DNA from: Gammaproteobacteria bacterium
GTDB lineage: Bacteria > Pseudomonadota > Gammaproteobacteria > SZUA-152
Direction of reading: 5' to 3'
Length of the DNA: 60,954 nt
Assembly: GCA_013152545.1 (NCBI GenBank)
Contig: JAADGF010000101.1
Coordinates: forward strand, 1-60,954
Notes under the pieces: generated by a model
Told to the model about the DNA's origin: nothing
Database searches by the model: none
What the model saw: the letters and a program-made list of their open reading frames with translations, nothing else
Translations under genes and position numbers: made by a program
In this document: positions 28,842 through 38,389 of the stretch, one piece after another
How positions within the stretch are numbered: the first letter of the stretch is position 1
Layout of the letters: each line of letters begins with the position of its first letter

Positions 28842-29570
28842 TTAAACAACAATATTCACTATTGTACCAAACCGAGAGGTAATAGCCGCTTCGGTGTTAG
28901 CCGTGAAGCTACCAATATCAGATGAGATTTGCTGAGAGAAGTGTTTCCCTTCGCCAGAGTGCTTGATTTCTGTTTCCTCCACTGTTTTATTCCCTGGTAG
29001 TATGCTTTCTGTTTGTTTTTCCCGCTCAATGCGTGTTTCTTCCCGCAGTTCGGTCTGTGCCTCTGCGGCCATTATTGAGGCTTGCGAGGCAACAACACGG
29101 TCTTGGGCTGATGGGTTTGCTGGTGCCAGTGCTGCCACCCGGATCTGGGCTGCTTTTAATAGCGTTGCTTGTGGGTTGCCAGTGATTTTTGACGTATCAA
29201 TAGAGACTTCACCGCCAACCGCATACCGCTTGTTATTGGGGCCTTGCTGATAATCAAATTGGGCGGCTCCCGTCAGTTGACCACCGGCAGCTTTATGAGC
29301 CGCCTCATGAGCACGAACTTCACGATCACGTGCCGATAATTTATTTATTTCAGTTTTGTTCGACTGAAAATTTTCTTTATCGCCAGGATTGGTAGAGAGG
29401 TCACGGCTAGCTTTATTAGCGGTTGTTTGTATGTTACGGCTATTTTGCTGAATGCTAGTGTTATTGGCGGTTGCTTGGTTTGCTACCTTGTTTTGTGTGC
29501 CAATAAAGGATTGTGCGGTTTTTCTTGGAAAAAGATTAGTTACCGAAACAATGGATTCTAAGTTGCTCAT
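28842..29570 (-). CDS. SprA-related putative metalloprotease
   Basis: The 242-residue protein matches the SprA-related/CJM1_0395-type family: a disordered Asn/Gln/Thr-rich N-terminus (20-75), then VRAHEAAHKAAGGQLTGAAQ with HExxH at 88-92, followed by the family-typical FDYQQGPNNKRYAVGGEV and SIDTSKI. No signal peptide is seen. Biochemical function is not established; HEAAH fits a zinc site. The gene is convergent with the TonB gene. Confidence 0.8.
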   Translation of the reverse strand: MSNLESIVSVTNLFPRKTAQSFIGTQNKVANQATANNTSIQQNSRNIQTTANKASRDLSTNPGDKENFQSNKTEINKLSARDREVRAHEAAHKAAGGQLTGAAQFDYQQGPNNKRYAVGGEVSIDTSKITGNPQATLLKAAQIRVAALAPANPSAQDRVVASQASIMAAEAQTELREETRIEREKQTESILPGNKTVEETEIKHSGEGKHFSQQISSDIGSFTANTEAAITSRFGTIVNIVV

Positions 29571-29821
29571 GGTTCAACTCGGTTTGTCTGCGCTAAGAAT
29601 GGGCGCGTTATAATTTCCTTATTTAGTGTTCGTTGCTTTCTGCTTCGAACTGCCTCTGCCATGCTATTCATTAAATTTAGTTTGTAGGCTCCTAGGGGGA
29701 AGTCGATGCCTCAGGATGGGGGCTAACTAACAGTCGGTGTTTTTTCGAAAGAAGTGACTGTTATCGGTAAATCTGGCGCAAAGCCCGAGATGCTAATTAA
29801 GGGGGGTGTTGCCTGCTGATT

Positions 29822-30052
29822 CTAAGCCCTAACGTTGAGAAGTGTCCCTAATGTTTCATCAATAGCTTGTACCACTTTTACGGAGGCTTCCACCTGACGT
29901 TGATCCACGTTTAAATCAACTAAGGATTTTGCTAATTCTGCGGTGTTTTCATCGCCTTTTTTTACTGCAGATGCGATTTCATGTGCATGCTGCTTGATAT
30001 TATCCATCCCTTGGTTAATGCTAGATATACCTGTCATCAATGGGAGACTCAT
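29822..30052 (-). CDS. Small protein with flagellar-rod-like C-terminus
   Basis: The 76-residue product ends SLVDLNVDQRQVEASVKVVQ-AIDETLGTLLNV, which closely follows the C-terminal helix of flagellar rod and hook proteins (LxxxivaQraYeanakviqtademlgtLlni). There is no room for the rest of a FlgE/FlgG protein and no flagellar genes are nearby, so it is a stand-alone small protein with this helix. AGAGG is eight bases before the ATG. The two flanking gaps (29571-29821, 30053-30270) hold nothing obvious. Confidence 0.7.
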   Translation of the reverse strand: MSLPLMTGISSINQGMDNIKQHAHEIASAVKKGDENTAELAKSLVDLNVDQRQVEASVKVVQAIDETLGTLLNVRA

Positions 30053-30270
30053 TGTCTGTGCCTCTTATTTACTGTTACGTTAATTTTGGTATCTGTAAGT
30101 TACCCGAACAGGGTATTGCGGTGCTTCGGATCGCTATTTTTTAAGAAACTACTATGCTTTGTATCGTCCGATTCGGCACAACCTTTAATGATGCCAAGAG
30201 CCTGATGTCACGTTGAAGTGTTTAGTCGTTGCTTTTAGGTAAAAAAAGGGGGGCGCTCTTTGCTTGATGA

Positions 30271-30305
30271 ATAAAACCACTGGGAATGGACGTTGTTCCC
30301 AGTGG
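30271..30305 (-). terminator. Rho-independent terminator of the DUF1501 gene cluster
   Basis: CCACTGGGAA (30277-30286) and TTCCCAGTGG (30296-30305) form a 10-bp stem with a 9-base loop. On the minus strand it is followed by TTTTATTC. It lies 44 bp downstream of the stop codon at 30349, correctly placed to end the minus-strand cluster 36085-30349. Confidence 0.75.
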
Positions 30306-30348
30306 TGTTATATTTTTCAGACGTACAGGTTATAATGCATAAGCTTCA

Positions 30349-31947
30349 TTAACGGATTGAGTTGAATGCGATTAACCGTTCTAGGTTAGAGCCTAAACTG
30401 TGACTGCCTAAGGCACTGGTTAAGGCCGTAGAATTTCCGTTGCCATGCAATGCCATATAATTTAAAACGACCATTTCAACGAGTAGATTGACATTGTTCG
30501 AGCCAGGTGTTGTGCTGGATGTTTCAACGGAGCCGCTGGCGCGAAAATGCCCCAGTTGCTGGTGCCTTGCTTTTTCTGCGTTGTCTGCACCAAGGAGTAC
30601 TGGTGCACTTCCAGGATTATAAACTAAAAAGAAAGAAGCGGCGGTGGAAGAGTTATCACCAGTCCATTCGCCTTTGCCACGGCCATCGACGCTGTCATCA
30701 ATTCGGCCGTTACTCGCTACGGAACCATCACTGAATACATAAAGCATCAATTGTTTGTTTTTAAGTCTGGCATACTCCAAGCACATGCCCATGCCAATAC
30801 CGGCGCGTAAATCCCGAATTTCACCAGTTGCGCGGGTACCGTCATGGTAATCATAGCCGCCTTGTTCGATGGTTCCGGCGCCTGCGCGACCATCAATGCA
30901 CATTTTCATGACGGAAGCGACTTTTGCGAAATAGCTGTTATTCAGGCTGGCTGTCACGCCATCCACTGGTAAGCTTCCTGTGTCGCCAAATAATCCGGTT
31001 ACATCCGGGTCTTGCAATGGGTCCAACGCAGCTGGGTCGCCATAGTCCCTAATGTTAGCTGTTGTAGCAAGATAACTACAATGCATTTGCTGATTGGTTT
31101 CGGCGGTTGAATTAATGCTACCGCTACCGCTTATTCCCAATTTTGCTTTACTAATGCGCTCTACTGCGTCCATTACGGCTACTGAGTCAGTTTGAGATAA
31201 AAGTCCGACTAGCCCACCTGTGTCTACTAATCCTGTTACGTCGCCGGGGCGGTCGATTTTTGTTGGTCGTACGGATAAATCGATCATGCTCGCCGGCGCC
31301 ATGGAGCGTCCACCAGAATCCGAGCTTCGTGAGCCAATGAGCGAGAGTAGCTCTCCATCTGCTCCAGCTTTATAAATGCCGTACATAGGGTTGTGTGGAT
31401 TATTACCGGTATCATTGTCGGAGCGTGCCGGTATTACACAACCGTTGGTTCCGTCCCGGGTCGCTTGTGAGGTGACAGCCAACATACCACGCAAAAATGC
31501 GCTGTCGGAATGAAATGCGAGCCCAAAGGATGTATCTGTATAGTCGCCATTGCTGGTGTTGCTGGGATTGGTTTCAGTCAGACCAGGCACCATGTCGCCC
31601 GGGACGCCCATCTTGCTATAACCCGCCGTACTGAGCAAGTCGAATTGTCCCTGGGGGCCGCCAACCAGCACATTGGAGCCGGCTATATTTGCCCCTCCCC
31701 CTAGGTCGAAGGCGATAAACGGTATTTTACCTGCACCACGGCTATCCAGGCCGCAGTCTTCAATTGAGGCAGCTAGCGCAGGGTTGGCGGCTAGTGCCGA
31801 TAACAAGCTATTGCCCATGACCATGGCACCGCCGGATACCAGGCCTGCGCCCAGAAACTCGCGACGGGTCACAGGTCGTTTATGGTTTTCATGTAAAATT
31901 GGTTCATCCAATAAGTGGTGTTTGCGTGGTTTCTTTTTAATAATCAT
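30349..31947 (-). CDS. Tat-exported DUF1501-like protein
   Basis: I start at ATG 31947 (MIIKKKPRKHH), eight bases after GAGG, rather than the TTG at 31962. The 532-residue protein has a twin-arginine signal, TRREFLGAGLVSGGAMVMGN, with cleavage expected near the following ALA. The body has DUF1501-type features (alkaline-phosphatase/sulfatase-like fold family): IAFDLGGGANIAGSNVLVGG near the start and MLYVFSDGSVASNG in the second half. The activity of DUF1501 proteins is not established. It is the last gene of a three-gene cluster with two CxxCH proteins and may use the Tat pathway encoded at 11308-13179. Confidence 0.82.
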   Translation of the reverse strand: MIIKKKPRKHHLLDEPILHENHKRPVTRREFLGAGLVSGGAMVMGNSLLSALAANPALAASIEDCGLDSRGAGKIPFIAFDLGGGANIAGSNVLVGGPQGQFDLLSTAGYSKMGVPGDMVPGLTETNPSNTSNGDYTDTSFGLAFHSDSAFLRGMLAVTSQATRDGTNGCVIPARSDNDTGNNPHNPMYGIYKAGADGELLSLIGSRSSDSGGRSMAPASMIDLSVRPTKIDRPGDVTGLVDTGGLVGLLSQTDSVAVMDAVERISKAKLGISGSGSINSTAETNQQMHCSYLATTANIRDYGDPAALDPLQDPDVTGLFGDTGSLPVDGVTASLNNSYFAKVASVMKMCIDGRAGAGTIEQGGYDYHDGTRATGEIRDLRAGIGMGMCLEYARLKNKQLMLYVFSDGSVASNGRIDDSVDGRGKGEWTGDNSSTAASFFLVYNPGSAPVLLGADNAEKARHQQLGHFRASGSVETSSTTPGSNNVNLLVEMVVLNYMALHGNGNSTALTSALGSHSLGSNLERLIAFNSIR

Positions 31948-31990
31948 TATGATATTCCTCAATACTTAATTAGTTTCGTGAATGCTTGTA

Positions 31991-34789
31991 CTATTGTTCC
32001 AGCATGACAGCGCTACTAAGCACAGAAACGCACATTGCTTTTACGATCGTTTGAGTGGTTTCCACACAATCCGCGTTTGATGAACAGCTCTTATCTAGAT
32101 TGTCGTATAACCCTGTGCTGGCGCCGAATAATACGGATTTCACTTCATCAGCAGTGGGTTGGTTGTCAAGATTGCTAATCACCATTTTGTTGTATAAAGC
32201 ATTAACGATGAGGTCTTTTTTGGCGTCGGAGTTAAATGCTGTTGCAACGGGTTGATCAAATTCAAAGCTATTACCAAAGAAATTGCTGCGTAATGTTGGG
32301 CTGTTAATCATTGCACCACAATAAGTCAGCCCCAGTTTTGCAATGGCAATTTGTTGTGATGACAAAAACCCTTGCAACGATGGTGTGCTAGGCAGTTGTT
32401 GTTCTATTCGCTTGAAAATCTCATATACCGTTGCGGTAGCATTAGTGTTAGCCGGTTCATCGGGATCTTTCACATTTGTGGATAAGGGAACTCCAGTAAT
32501 GGCTGACATTGTGGCGTTTATTGCTTCGAAGGTACGCATTCCCGATGGACTGGTAAGTCCTGAAACTGGTGCAGCGTAATTATACTCTAAGGGCGTGATG
32601 GTGGTGTTTTCTGTTCTCACATCATTAATACCACCAAAACTTTTGAAGGTGAGATAAAACTGATCCGGATTATCGCCGTCAACACCTTTTTGCTTAGCGA
32701 TGATAGTGCCTGTGGCATTGATTGGCGCATTAATAATAACGCCATCAACTGCTGCTGGTGTTGTGTCGATCAAGTTTTCATAACGAGGATTGCTCGGGTC
32801 CGTTAAATCCAGAGAAATATCTTTATTCAGATTTAAGAAGACTTGGCCAACGGGAGCTTCTTTACCGTTAACGCCAATTCGCAGGCCCTGGATGTTGAAA
32901 TTATTGAAAGTTGCTGGTGTGTCTGACGTTTGCGGGTCTTTATCGTCTAACACAACAAAGGCCGGGTCACTGAACAGGTAACTGAAATTATCATATTCAC
33001 TGACTTCGAACCAGATATAGCTGTTTTCGGGTATGGCGCTAGATAAGTGGCCTACTCTAAAAAGCAGGTTAAATTTTTGACCAACTCCTGCATCGAAATT
33101 TTGTTGAATTTGTTCTTGACTCAAAGCACGGCTATAAATAGCTGCTAAGCGTATTTTTCCTAACCAACCATTGTCACCATTGGTTTCGGCCCCCAATACA
33201 AACAGATAACCATCATTCCATTCGCTCAGTGATCCGCCGAGTACTGTATCGTTGTCACCCGTAAATTCGCCGTTGACATAGATGCGACGACCGTTTACGG
33301 GGTCATAGGTCATAACCACATGCTGTTGCGTGGCTTGCAAATCTTCGTCATCGGGGTCGGTGATTAAAGTGGGATTACCATTAGCAGTGTTGGCCGCATC
33401 AAGACCGGATGCGGTGTTACGGTTCAGAAACTCATAACTGTACAGGGTTTGACCCATACTGAAGTTGCGGTCTTGTGCTCCCGATGAGTAACTGGCGATG
33501 ATTGCCGGTCCTTCCTGGGTAACATTTGCTGGTACAATCCAGGCTTCAATGGAGTATTCATTGCGTGGTGCAATAAGATCATACAATTTTTGACTGGCCT
33601 CAATGGATGTGCCGAGCGCGCGGCCACCCGCTTTAAATTCAATACCCCAACCACTGACCCATTCGGTGTTTTCGTTGAGAATAAGGTCTAATTTGGGGAA
33701 TACGCCACTGCTATCCAGGGCGATGTTTGCGTCGGTGGCCTCGTTTTTGAATTCCCATAATGCAATGATGTTGCGCTCATAGCGTTTGCCACCGCTGAGG
33801 ACTTGACCGTCGTCTAATAAAGTGAGTGCATTACTGATGGGTGCTTCTGCTCCAGGTGCTGCACCATCGACAGGTGGTGGGGGAGCGCCATTGGCTTCTA
33901 TTTCGGTTTTCCATGCTGTAATTGCCACTTTCATTGCTTCTGCGTCAGCGGCACAATCTGACCAACAGTTGTGTTCGTTTTCAAGCAGGCGTATGTACAT
34001 GCGTGAGTTTTCAGGGCTGTTAATATCAATTTTTCTGTTTTCAATCGCTTCTTTAAAGGCAAGCGCTGGATCATCTTCAGTTGCAAAATAAGGTGTTTGC
34101 TGTTTCGCCGGAATAGCGTTTGCTGAATGACACTCTCTGCAATGTTGAGCAATATAGGGTACATTGCCTACAGCGTCAGATGTGAAGATGAATTTTTCAA
34201 ACTGAGCTTGTTGGTCGGGGTTGTTGTTGTCTAATACAATTGCCTCAGAACGGGGTAGGCTGTCTACTGGAATGTTCAGCTTGGAAACCACATCAATGTC
34301 CTGGACCTCATCGGTGCCACCATCGCTGATGTCTTCAGAATCTGCGTTAAGCCATGCATTAATAGCATTCGTTAGTTCGACACCGCTTTGTGCGCAATCG
34401 GCTGTTGGTCCTAAGGGCCAGCAATTATGGCCATTGGTGACTTTTTGAACCAGCAGAGAACTAGTGACTGTGTCACGATTAATACGGCTGTCGGCGTGGT
34501 TATAAGCATTTTCGATGTCTGATTTGTCTGCAAACTCTCCGGTGCCATTGCCGCCGGGTTCGTGACAGCCTTTACAGTATTGACGAAAAATGGGGGTGCG
34601 CACGCTGGTGTCGAAAGCGATTACATCAGGCTCAAAGCTGGTGCGTTGCAAATTGGTGGTTGGGCCTGTCGACGTGGGGGACACGGTATCGCCGCAGCCA
34701 TAAAGTGTCGCGGTTAATAATGTCGCCAATAACCAGTAGATCACATGTTTAATGAACATATTGCTATTGATGTTTGTTCGGTTTTTCAT
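31991..34789 (-). CDS. LamG-domain lipoprotein with cytochrome-c-like CxxCH motifs
   Basis: The start is ATG 34789 (MKNRTNINSN), seven bases after GGGAG. The 932-residue product carries a lipoprotein signal ending LYGC, then two heme-c type motifs, YCKGCHEPGG and HCRECHSANA, in the first 210 residues. A concanavalin/LamG-type module follows (about 320-570: YSIEAWIVPANVTQEGPAI, IYVNGEFTGDND). The remainder is unassigned and Asn/Asp/Thr-rich. It appears to be a surface or periplasmic electron-transfer or carbohydrate-binding protein. It is 43 bp upstream of the DUF1501 gene. Confidence 0.8.
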   Translation of the reverse strand: MKNRTNINSNMFIKHVIYWLLATLLTATLYGCGDTVSPTSTGPTTNLQRTSFEPDVIAFDTSVRTPIFRQYCKGCHEPGGNGTGEFADKSDIENAYNHADSRINRDTVTSSLLVQKVTNGHNCWPLGPTADCAQSGVELTNAINAWLNADSEDISDGGTDEVQDIDVVSKLNIPVDSLPRSEAIVLDNNNPDQQAQFEKFIFTSDAVGNVPYIAQHCRECHSANAIPAKQQTPYFATEDDPALAFKEAIENRKIDINSPENSRMYIRLLENEHNCWSDCAADAEAMKVAITAWKTEIEANGAPPPPVDGAAPGAEAPISNALTLLDDGQVLSGGKRYERNIIALWEFKNEATDANIALDSSGVFPKLDLILNENTEWVSGWGIEFKAGGRALGTSIEASQKLYDLIAPRNEYSIEAWIVPANVTQEGPAIIASYSSGAQDRNFSMGQTLYSYEFLNRNTASGLDAANTANGNPTLITDPDDEDLQATQQHVVMTYDPVNGRRIYVNGEFTGDNDTVLGGSLSEWNDGYLFVLGAETNGDNGWLGKIRLAAIYSRALSQEQIQQNFDAGVGQKFNLLFRVGHLSSAIPENSYIWFEVSEYDNFSYLFSDPAFVVLDDKDPQTSDTPATFNNFNIQGLRIGVNGKEAPVGQVFLNLNKDISLDLTDPSNPRYENLIDTTPAAVDGVIINAPINATGTIIAKQKGVDGDNPDQFYLTFKSFGGINDVRTENTTITPLEYNYAAPVSGLTSPSGMRTFEAINATMSAITGVPLSTNVKDPDEPANTNATATVYEIFKRIEQQLPSTPSLQGFLSSQQIAIAKLGLTYCGAMINSPTLRSNFFGNSFEFDQPVATAFNSDAKKDLIVNALYNKMVISNLDNQPTADEVKSVLFGASTGLYDNLDKSCSSNADCVETTQTIVKAMCVSVLSSAVMLEQ

Positions 34790-34858
34790 ATTGTTTCTCC
34801 CGAAACCTTTAATTTTTTGCATAATGGTTTTCCCGGTAGTTCGGTGCGGCTGTATTCG

Positions 34859-36085
34859 TTATTCACCCATGCAAAGCACGGCGGTTTTGGCAAACACTTC
34901 TTTTAAGTTGTAGTCGCCCATGAATTCAGCGGTGATTTGCTCGATGTCACTACTATGATTTGCAATAGGCTCTTGGAAGCAAACATGACGATAGACTTTT
35001 TCCACCTGGCATTGGGCAAAGGCTTCTGAGTTGGCGAATTCTGCACCGACTGATTTCGCGCCTGTGCCTTTGTTGGGAAGTGCCTGACTCCAGCCTAAAT
35101 TGGCATTGGGTCCCTTGCGCCAGTAGTTTTCCCAGCTGTCATCGCGGGTGATATAGCCGTACTCAAAATTACTGCGGTTAATGTGGTATTTAGGTTGCAC
35201 AAACACACCTATTGCCGGGTCGCCGCTGTAGACGACCTGGCCATTGCTGCCGTCTTCCTCTTCCACCCATTCGTAATAAGCGAAGGCGCTGGTGAGTGGG
35301 TCCATACCCGCGTGACAGCCAATGCACGAATTCAAGAAGATCGAACTATCCCCGCCTGGGCTGCGTGATACATCCTGACGAATACGATCTGGTATCCCTG
35401 TTATATCTTTAACGTGTTCAAGATCCCGGCACATGTGGTTCATGAGGGTAAAGCGAAGCATGGCGCGATTGGTGCCTGCTTTGAAAAATGCCTGGCCTGC
35501 GGCGCGAGTTGTAATGACCCCTGCAGAGTCGTCAGTTGACGAGCCAGCCATGCCCAAGGAGGCTTGAGTGACGGCCGTTAAATTGCTTGGGTCGCTTAAG
35601 TCAATATTATTAGCTTCCAGTGCTTCGTAATGGTCGTTGTTAGTTCTGGCATAGGAAGGGGTGATGGTGCCGACATAGACTTCGTTGCCACTCAATATTT
35701 GTCTGAAGTCTTTATCGTCACGAACAATGCCAATGACTGTGGCAGTGTAATCATTGAGTGGTGCAAATGCTGTTTGTGCTTCGTTGGTCCATGGTGTAAT
35801 AAAGTTTTTTAATGAAACGTTGTAAAAATAAGCGCGACGACTGGAGTTGCTAATGGCATAACGCGCCGCTTGCACAGGGTCAGCCATAAGTGCTTCCATC
35901 GCCGCTAAATCTGCGTCCGTTGGCGGCACGCCAATTAATCGATCATGGATGCGCTTCGCTTGTGTTCTTTCGACTGGACCGGCGGTGGTTGTGCTAATGG
36001 AGCCAACTAACAGGAGGCTTATAACGGATAATACCGTCGTTATAGTTAATCCTGCTTGTTTTTGCCGTTTGTTGTGGATTTTCAT
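34859..36085 (-). CDS. Exported protein with one heme-c motif, DUF1588/1592-like
   Basis: I use ATG 36085, eight bases after AAGGA; ATG 36094 overlaps that site. The 408-residue protein has a signal peptide (hydrophobic about 12-32, cleavage near TTAGP). One motif NSCIGCHAGMDPLTSAFAYY resembles the heme segment of the DUF1588/DUF1592 proteins of planctomycetes and marine bacteria. Asn/Asp-rich segments and several other Cys follow (CQVEKVYRHVCFQEP). It heads the minus-strand cluster, with a 1-kb gene-free region upstream that must hold its promoter. Confidence 0.75.
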   Translation of the reverse strand: MKIHNKRQKQAGLTITTVLSVISLLLVGSISTTTAGPVERTQAKRIHDRLIGVPPTDADLAAMEALMADPVQAARYAISNSSRRAYFYNVSLKNFITPWTNEAQTAFAPLNDYTATVIGIVRDDKDFRQILSGNEVYVGTITPSYARTNNDHYEALEANNIDLSDPSNLTAVTQASLGMAGSSTDDSAGVITTRAAGQAFFKAGTNRAMLRFTLMNHMCRDLEHVKDITGIPDRIRQDVSRSPGGDSSIFLNSCIGCHAGMDPLTSAFAYYEWVEEEDGSNGQVVYSGDPAIGVFVQPKYHINRSNFEYGYITRDDSWENYWRKGPNANLGWSQALPNKGTGAKSVGAEFANSEAFAQCQVEKVYRHVCFQEPIANHSSDIEQITAEFMGDYNLKEVFAKTAVLCMGE

Positions 36086-37117
36086 ACATTTCATCCTTAT
36101 ATCGCTTGCCTGTTTCTGTCGCTAAAAATAATGTTAATTAACTTGTTGCTTAATAAATTCGGTTTATCGGTGTTGATCCATAATGGGTTGTTTTATAGAG
36201 AGTTGCTGGCTGTGAAACGATGCTACGCTGATAGTAGAGATCGTTTGCCAAGAACATAGCTTTAAAACTCTTGTTGGGTTTCAAGACCTGTTTCATAACT
36301 TTCATTACAGAGAGTGATGAAACCAAGCGCGAAATTGGCCGTTGCAACTTCATGCGTGGCAATATGAGTCTTGTTAACGAGTACAGGGTTATTGAATGTG
36401 CCGATTGAGGTGACATCAGAAATATATTGAAGACCAAGCAGACGCGGTAATCATTTCGTACCGTTGTGAAATCATTATTAAATATCATTTTACGGCTACC
36501 TCTTGCTGCTCAATTTTCCCGCTAGCATGCATGTGGCATGATAAACGTTTGCAGGAACCTTAATCTTTTATACATAAAACAAACATTGATGTCACGCATT
36601 ATCACGTCGAAGGATATTAAGGATTTTTATAATAAAATGCCTAATGATTCCGTTGATGTGTATTAATTGCTGTATTGCTACTTTTCGGTTATTGGTTTCG
36701 TGAAATGGTACCTAAATTTAATGCCGAATTTTCACTGATGCTAGTTTGTGACATCACCTGTTTGGCGGCGAAATTTTGGTCTGAGCTTTATTTAAACGTC
36801 AGCCAAATTATCGGCGCTTATTTTCAATAACACCAAGCACATATTACATAATACAACTGAGGGCAATTAGATTTAGGCTTGCTGTGACTACTGCCACAAC
36901 ATGTGTGAGCAGGATTGCTCACGGTGGGACTCCGATCCGCCTCAAATATGCCGTCTATAGTATTCGGCCTTTGCATAGCTAATACATATTGTGAGGCAAC
37001 ACTTAATTTACTGCTTTTCTATTTTTTTTATTTACTATAATCAGATTAGCAAAGCTCGCTACACTGATATCGTTACTTTCCATTTTCCCAAATCGTAATA
37101 CAGACAAGGTTAAATGT
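36086..37117. other. 1-kb intergenic region
   Basis: No gene is convincingly visible. A hairpin GTGAGCA-GGAT-TGCTCAC (36904-36921) followed by GGTGGGACTCCGATCCGCCT is the only structured part. It could be part of a small RNA, but the sequence did not let me match it to 6S RNA or another known family. The promoter of the 36085-30349 cluster should lie at the left end. Confidence 0.4.
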
Positions 37118-37378
37118 CTATGGTAACTGATAGGTTTTGTTAACTGATTCCGTTTTTTGTTGGGATATCTCGTCAAGCGAGGATGCCACTCGAATAAAAT
37201 TAACGTGATAGAGTACTTGCTCGGTGTGATTAGGCTTGCTTGGTAGCGAAATTTGTTCCGGCGCGTTAGGATTGGCGCGCGAATATTGAATATAGGAGCT
37301 TATAGCTACTCCCAGTCCGACAAATATGACTAATATAACGAGTAAATCGGGTTTTCGATGTAATTTCATGTGCTGCAT
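37118..37378 (-). CDS. Small membrane-anchored hypothetical protein
   Basis: The 86-residue product has a basic start (MKLHRKPD from an internal ATG at 37369) and one hydrophobic helix LLVILVIFVGLGVAISSYIQ, then a polar, Pro-rich tail. This gives a single-pass inner-membrane protein with about 50 residues outside the membrane. No family was recognised and no clear Shine-Dalgarno precedes either ATG. It is probable but not certain as a gene. Confidence 0.45.
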   Translation of the reverse strand: MQHMKLHRKPDLLVILVIFVGLGVAISSYIQYSRANPNAPEQISLPSKPNHTEQVLYHVNFIRVASSLDEISQQKTESVNKTYQLP

Positions 37379-37623
37379 ACTACTTACGTATAAAAAACGA
37401 GTTTCCTTAGGTTGTTATGCTAACGTAAGTTCGCATTATAAAGCGAATAGGGAGATTTAATCGCCGTTATAAAAAATAATTAATAAAGTATCTTGTTTTG
37501 TTATAAAGATTCTATTTTATATTTAAAAAAAGTAAAAGTTAAAATGCTTATTGTTTGATCGCCCTGTGTATGAACAATGAGTTACCTGGTCCGGGGGGTT
37601 AATGATGCGAAGAAGGAGTATTG

Positions 37624-38082
37624 ATGGCATATTGGTTAATGAAGTCCGAACCCGATGTTTTTGGTATTGATGATTTGAAGGCATGTGTGAAAAAAACAGA
37701 GCCTTGGGATGGTGTGCGAAATTATCAGGCCCGTAACATGATGCGGGACGAGATGAAAAAAGGCGATTTGGTGTTTTTTTATCATTCCAATTGCAAGGTG
37801 CCTGGAATTGTCGGCGTTGCTAAAGTTGTGAAGCAGGGGTACCCCGATTTTACGGCTTTTGATCCAGACGCAAAGTATTATGACCCGAAAAGCGATCCGG
37901 ATAAGCCTCGCTGGTTTATGGTGGATGTACAGTTTGTGCGTAAATTAAAGCGAACCATTTCTCTTGATGAGTTAAAAAAAATTCCTGAGCTTGAGAAAAT
38001 GCCGCTGGTGAGACGGGGTAATCGTCTTTCAATTATGCCGGTTCAGGTGGATGAGTGGGAGCTGATTATTGGCTTAGAGTAG
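37624..38082 (+). CDS. EVE-domain protein
   Basis: The 152-residue protein starts at ATG 37624, after AAGAAGGAG. It begins AYWLMKSEPDVFGIDDL and continues with WDGVRNYQARNMMRD, KGDLVFFYHSN and PGIVGVAKVV, the signature of the EVE (DUF55, PUA-related) fold. Eukaryotic relatives (THYN1) and other EVE domains bind modified bases in DNA or RNA. In other gammaproteobacteria it is found near ilvA and rpiA, as here. No substrate can be assigned. Confidence 0.9.
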   Translation: MAYWLMKSEPDVFGIDDLKACVKKTEPWDGVRNYQARNMMRDEMKKGDLVFFYHSNCKVPGIVGVAKVVKQGYPDFTAFDPDAKYYDPKSDPDKPRWFMVDVQFVRKLKRTISLDELKKIPELEKMPLVRRGNRLSIMPVQVDEWELIIGLE

Positions 38083-38131
38083 CTTTTTTTATTGTCTTGC
38101 ATATCAATTGAGTCGCAGGAAGGCTGGCTAA

Positions 38132-38330
38132 GGGGCTGTAAAGAAATAACGCGAACATTTTGCTTGTCTTATCCTTGCGTCTTCGTGTTGCGCAAAAGCT
38201 TACAGGCAACGAGATTTCCGCACCTTGTCTATATGGAAGTAGCTAAGGGGGTGTGAACCATGGATGGCGGAAGCCTTGAAGATGAAACGATATCCGGCGC
38301 AATTCGCCTAGCTTATTTCTTTACAGATCC
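38132..38330. repeat. Inverted-repeat element B, complete copy
   Basis: GGGGCTGTAAAGAAATAACG at the left is mirrored by TTATTTCTTTACAGATCC at 38313-38330. The left 70 bp, including GCGAACATTTTGCTTGTC, is repeated in inverse at 45612-45682, where it abuts element A. A further end-like sequence is TTATTTCTTTACAGGCTC at 16327-16344. The 199-bp unit has no coding capacity and separates the EVE gene from ilvA. Confidence 0.75.
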
Positions 38331-38389
38331 TAAAGTGCAAATTTAAGAATTTTACAGAGTGGCATTCTATCTATTGAATACACTTAACA

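Noticed and set aside
36150-36488. 112-codon minus-strand frame upstream of the cytochrome-type gene
   Set aside because: Residue usage is not protein-like and it would occupy the promoter region of the downstream cluster.
36856-36990. Candidate 6S RNA
   Set aside because: Only one hairpin is clear; I could not see the long closing stem and central bubble expected for 6S.
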